From Methylocystis hirsuta (lineage in GTDB: Bacteria > Pseudomonadota > Alphaproteobacteria > Rhizobiales > Beijerinckiaceae): 64,000 nucleotides of DNA. The position numbers were made by a program, and so were the translations under genes. Under the pieces are notes generated by a model. That model worked only from the letters and a program-made list of their open reading frames with translations, made no database searches and was not told the origin of the DNA. Below are positions 61,245 through 64,000 of the stretch, piece by piece (position 1 is the stretch's first letter; each line of letters opens with the position of its first letter). The stretch lies in contig NZ_QWDD01000001.1 in NCBI RefSeq assembly GCF_003722355.1, positions 1,550,001 to 1,614,000 of the forward strand, read 5' to 3'.

Positions 61245-62317
61245 TGAGCGGCTTCCCGGGGAGGACTGGTCGAAACGGCGCCGTCCTGGCCCTCGAGGCT
61301 GTGCGCCAGCGCGACAGTGTCGCGAATGCGATTGAGCAGGTCGCTGCCGGCCACCTCATGGCCGATCTCGACGGCCCGCGCGAAGCCGACCGAATCGGCC
61401 CCGCCGTGGCTTTTGATGACGATTCCCTGGAGCCCAAGAAACACGCCGCCATTCGTCGCCCGTGTGTCCATCTTGGCGCGAAGTTGGCGGAAGGCCCCGA
61501 GCGCGAGAAGATAGCCGAGCTTGGCGATCAACGTGCCGCCCATCGCCTCTTTGACATAGGCGGTAATCTGCGCGGCGGTTCCTTCAGCGGTCTTGAGCGC
61601 GATATTGCCGGTAAAGCCCTCGGTGACGACAACGTCGACGGCGCCCTGTCCGATCCCGTCGCCCTCCACGAAGCCGCGGTAATCGAAACCGGGCAGGGCG
61701 AGATCGCGCAGCATGGTCGAGGCGGCCTTCACCTCCTCAATGCCCTTGATCTCTTCGGCCCCGACATTGAGCAGACCGACGGTCGGGCGCTCAACTCCCA
61801 GCATGACTCGGGCCATCGCCGCGCCCATGATCGCGAGGTCGACAAGGTGGCTGGCGTTGGCGCCCATCGAGGCGCCGACGTCGAGCACCACCGACTGGCC
61901 CCTGAGCGTCGGCCACAGGCAGGCGAGCGCCGGCCGGTCGACGCGCGCCATCGTATGCAGGCAGATTTTCGCCATGGCCATCAGCGCGCCAGTGTTTCCG
62001 GCGGAGACGGCGACGTCGGCGTCGCCTTTCTTGACCGCATCGATCGCGAGCCACATCGACGAGACGCGCCTTCCGTAGCGCAGCGCCTGGCTTGGCTTGT
62101 CGTCCATACGGATCGACACCGAAGAGTGGCGCACGTCGGCGCGTTCGGCGAGGCGCGGATGACGCTCAAGCTCGGCGCGGATCGCCGGCTCGTCGCCGAT
62201 CAGCAGGAAGCGGCTGTTGGGACGCCGTTCGAGCGCGCTGGCCGCGCCCGCGATGGTCACCTTCGGGCCAAAATCGCCGCCCATCGCGTCGAGCGCGATC
62301 CGAACAGTTTGCGGCAT
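61241..62317 (-). CDS. plsX: Phosphate acyltransferase PlsX
   Basis: A 358-residue enzyme making acyl-phosphate from acyl-ACP for phospholipid synthesis. [12 protein letters not shown] at the start, [34 protein letters not shown] and [13 protein letters not shown] are family blocks. It overlaps fabH by four bases. rpmF is not between it and yceD, as is normal for this order. Confidence 0.96.
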   Translation of the reverse strand: MPQTVRIALDAMGGDFGPKVTIAGAASALERRPNSRFLLIGDEPAIRAELERHPRLAERADVRHSSVSIRMDDKPSQALRYGRRVSSMWLAIDAVKKGDADVAVSAGNTGALMAMAKICLHTMARVDRPALACLWPTLRGQSVVLDVGASMGANASHLVDLAIMGAAMARVMLGVERPTVGLLNVGAEEIKGIEEVKAASTMLRDLALPGFDYRGFVEGDGIGQGAVDVVVTEGFTGNIALKTAEGTAAQITAYVKEAMGGTLIAKLGYLLALGAFRQLRAKMDTRATNGGVFLGLQGIVIKSHGGADSVGFARAVEIGHEVAGSDLLNRIRDTVALAHSLEGQDGAVSTSPPREAAQ

Positions 62318-62469
62318 TTAACTCGTTTCTCCCGACTGCGCGCCTGGATTCGCCGTCTTAACTCTTGGCCGGCCTTTGTGACGCGTCCGAGAAGCGCGTT
62401 CGCGCTCCCGCCCTTGCGGGCGACTTGCCATTTGCTGGCCATAGGCGCAAGTGCCTATTCTGTCTCGCC

Positions 62470-63027
62470 TCAAGCCTCGCGGCGCGGCTTGAGCCGTCCC
62501 AGGGCGGCGAAAGGCGAGACGGCCTGAGCTCCGTCGCCCGGCTGCGGTTCGACGAAATTTGCACTTGGCTTGCGAGGATAGGGGTCAAGCGCCAGCGTGA
62601 AGAACTCCGAAACCACCGCGCCGAGGTCGACGACGCCGCCGATCAACGGATCAGGCGGATCCTCATCGAGCGAAATTTCAGTCAACTCCTCCTGTCGCCC
62701 TCGGCCGCGCGGGGCCTCGTCCGGCGGCGGCGCAAAGCGCATCTGGATGGGTTCGATCAGTTCCGAGTCGAACTCCTCGAGCGTCGTGACGCAGGTTTGC
62801 CGAATGCTCGCGCGCAGCTCGCCCTCGATCTCCAATCCGTCGCCGCGCCGTTTCCGCGCCCGCAGCTCTGCTTGGAGCGAATGGACGGCGGGCAGGGCAT
62901 TGTGCTGCGCCAGCGCGGCGCACTCGGCCGGCGTCGCCCGGATGTCGACGTCGAGACCTTCGGGGGGCACTTCAGAGAGGGCGAGACGGCGCGAAAGCGG
63001 CGGATGCGAGTCGAAAGTGTTGTTCAT
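62470..63027 (-). CDS. yceD: YceD-family (DUF177) protein
   Basis: A 185-residue cytoplasmic protein. The DUF177 signature is seen in ASIRQTCVTTLEEFDSELIEPIQMRF, here in pieces, with the single conserved Cys, and in DLGAVVSEFFTLALDPYPRKP. The family is linked to 23S rRNA or L32 metabolism in other bacteria. The start at 63027 follows GGAGACG; an upstream frame would overlap the divergent lipoprotein's leader. Between it and plsX are 152 bp without a gene. Confidence 0.88.
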   Translation of the reverse strand: MNNTFDSHPPLSRRLALSEVPPEGLDVDIRATPAECAALAQHNALPAVHSLQAELRARKRRGDGLEIEGELRASIRQTCVTTLEEFDSELIEPIQMRFAPPPDEAPRGRGRQEELTEISLDEDPPDPLIGGVVDLGAVVSEFFTLALDPYPRKPSANFVEPQPGDGAQAVSPFAALGRLKPRREA

Positions 63028-63206
63028 GGCGTCGTCTCCAGGTCGCGCGCGTTCGATAATCAAATATGTGCGTCGGCGCACGGACGCCAGCGCGGCGCAG
63101 CGCGAGAACAGCCGTCTTGCTTTCGCTGCGTTCGAAGATTACGGATTTGGCGAGGGACTATCGACCGGGCGCAGGCGCGCCGCGGCGGATGATTTCGGAG
63201 ACATTC

Positions 63207-63653
63207 ATGGCGCAGGCTTTGCGCGTCGTTTCTCGTATAGCGGCCGTGGCCGGCCTCGCTGCTTCGCTTTCCGCTTGTCTCGGGTATGAGGGCGTCGTCA
63301 ACCGCGGGGCCGTGCTCGATTCGCGCAGCACCGGGCAAATCAAGCCTGGCATGCCGGCGCAGCAGGTGATGGCGACCCTTGGCACCCCCTCCACAACGTC
63401 GACGGTCGGCGGCGACGCCTGGTATTACGTCAGCCAGCGTATCGAGCGCCAATTCGCCTTCATGCCTCAGAATATTACCGATCAGCGCGTCTATGCGGTT
63501 TACTTCGACAAGTCGAAGAAGGTCCAGCGCGTGGCCGATTACGGCATGGAGGACGGCAAGCCGATCGACTTCATCACCCGCACGACGCCGACCGCCGGAC
63601 CCGAATATCATCTGCTCCAAGGCATGCTCTCCAAAGTGTCGAATCTCTTTTAG
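63207..63653 (+). CDS. BamE/SmpA-OmlA-family lipoprotein
   Basis: A 148-residue outer membrane lipoprotein. The signal peptide ends in the lipobox LSAC24. The SmpA/OmlA domain follows: IKPGMPAQQVMATLGTPSTTS, WYYVSQRIERQFAFM and VYAVYFDKSKKVQRV. BamE-type proteins support outer membrane protein assembly by the BAM complex. The ATG at 63207 has CGGAG seven bases upstream; an ATG at 63189 is possible. It diverges from yceD. Confidence 0.88.
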   Translation: MAQALRVVSRIAAVAGLAASLSACLGYEGVVNRGAVLDSRSTGQIKPGMPAQQVMATLGTPSTTSTVGGDAWYYVSQRIERQFAFMPQNITDQRVYAVYFDKSKKVQRVADYGMEDGKPIDFITRTTPTAGPEYHLLQGMLSKVSNLF

Positions 63654-63780
63654 AGACGCCCGCTTTAGAGACGCCCGCCTCTCGGCTTCGAGACGCCGCA
63701 GCGAGTTCGCGTCTCGACTAATGGCGTCATTGTGGCGACAGCGACGCGCCTGTCTACGTAATCTATTGTAATATATGAAT

Positions 63781-63814
63781 TTACGGCCGCCGCGCGTCTG
63801 TGGCGCGGCCGTAA
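63781..63814. terminator. Hairpin downstream of the BamE-like gene
   Basis: TTACGGCCGC (63781-63790) and GCGGCCGTAA (63805-63814) form a 10-bp stem flanked by AT-rich sequence (TATATGAATT before, TTGTGG after). Probably a bidirectional terminator. Just before it, GAGACGCCCGC is repeated twice (63653-63680). Confidence 0.55.
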
Positions 63815-63876
63815 TTGTGGCGCGAGCATGGCTCCGGCCGCCGATCTTTCGCCCCGCCTCGCAGGTAACTTTCTGT

Positions 63877-63895
63877 TTACGCAAACTTTGCGTAA
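63877..63895. promoter_or_regulatory. 19-bp perfect palindrome, probable operator
   Basis: TTACGCAAA-C-TTTGCGTAA has 9-bp perfect arms around one base. It sits 20 bp before an ATG at 63916 and is the only such site in the window. A dimeric regulator site is the simplest reading. Confidence 0.5.
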
Positions 63896-63915
63896 TTGTG
63901 GAGAAACCGCGAAGC

Positions 63916-64000
63916 ATGACCGTCACGCTGACGAACGCCCCGCAGCCTTCAAAAGACGAGAAGGTCGCGTCGCCTCGCTCAGGCCGGCACTCCAAGGAGT
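63916..64000 (+). CDS. Possible start of a gene cut by the window edge
   Basis: An ATG is followed by 28 sense codons to the edge (MTVTLTNAPQPSKDEKVASP is the beginning). GTGGAGAAACC lies upstream. The composition is Lys/Pro-rich, as in unstructured N-termini. Too short to identify. Confidence 0.35.
   Translation, partial: MTVTLTNAPQPSKDEKVASPRSGRHSKE

Noticed and set aside
61235..62527. A 430-codon frame antisense to plsX
   Set aside because: Shadow of plsX and its upstream gap; no homology recognised.

Overview
The window is a GC-rich chromosomal segment of an alphaproteobacterium, most likely Hyphomicrobiales. Support comes from an NDUFA12-type complex I subunit, HdaA with a QLPLDLP clamp motif, the alphaproteobacterial DUF2155, DUF992 and DUF4383 families, and the order aroQ-accB-accC-aat. 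Two tandem MxaD-like proteins, a beta-propeller protein and a PHB depolymerase point to a methylotroph such as a Methylocystis/Methylosinus relative; this last step is inference. No rRNA, tRNA or CRISPR array was seen.

Layout. 1-1.5 kb: an IS110-family (IS1111-like) insertion sequence sitting inside a palindromic repeat. 1.5-9.1 kb: PlsC acyltransferase, PHB depolymerase and a CopG-type regulator (minus strand), two MxaD-like periplasmic proteins and a beta-propeller protein (plus), an FAD hydroxylase, and a divergent MAPEG/HxlR pair with an operator between them. 9.3-20.5 kb: NDUFA12, DUF2155, aat, MliC, accC, accB, aroQ, a DsbA-like protein, lptD, lptG and pepA. 20.5-27.0 kb: an accessory block, partly AT-rich, that separates pepA from holC, which are neighbours in many proteobacteria. 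It holds a DUF3592-like protein, DUF4383 and BON proteins, an orphan UvrD-type helicase and a tetR-VOC-monooxygenase operon. 27.0-37.4 kb: one long plus-strand series (holC, methyltransferase, polyamine-type ABC transporter, pgsA-like enzyme, AI-2E permease, hdaA, ppk, ppx) with many start/stop overlaps. 37.5-47.9 kb: an exported Ntn-hydrolase, RNase D, a TPR protein, Bcp, a giant AsmA-like protein, tyrS and a higBA module. 48.4-55.7 kb: a polysaccharide O-acetylation pair, an orphan HNH protein, an EcsC protein, DUF992, SDR and Uma2. 55.7-64 kb: purF, cvpA, radA, ihfA, fabH, plsX, yceD (all minus) and a divergent BamE-like lipoprotein.

The most unusual theme is three families of interspersed palindromic repeats that interact with genes. 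A 108-bp palindrome is read through in frame inside the MBOAT acyltransferase gene. A 166-bp composite lies between the start codon and the signal peptide of the beta-propeller protein. Another palindrome supplies the start codon of the second MxaD-like protein, and one forms the C-terminus of the PlsC protein. The IS110 element sits exactly in the arm of one such palindrome. Its downstream noncoding segment contains a 10-nt copy of the left flank, as expected if a guide (bridge/seek) RNA directed the insertion.
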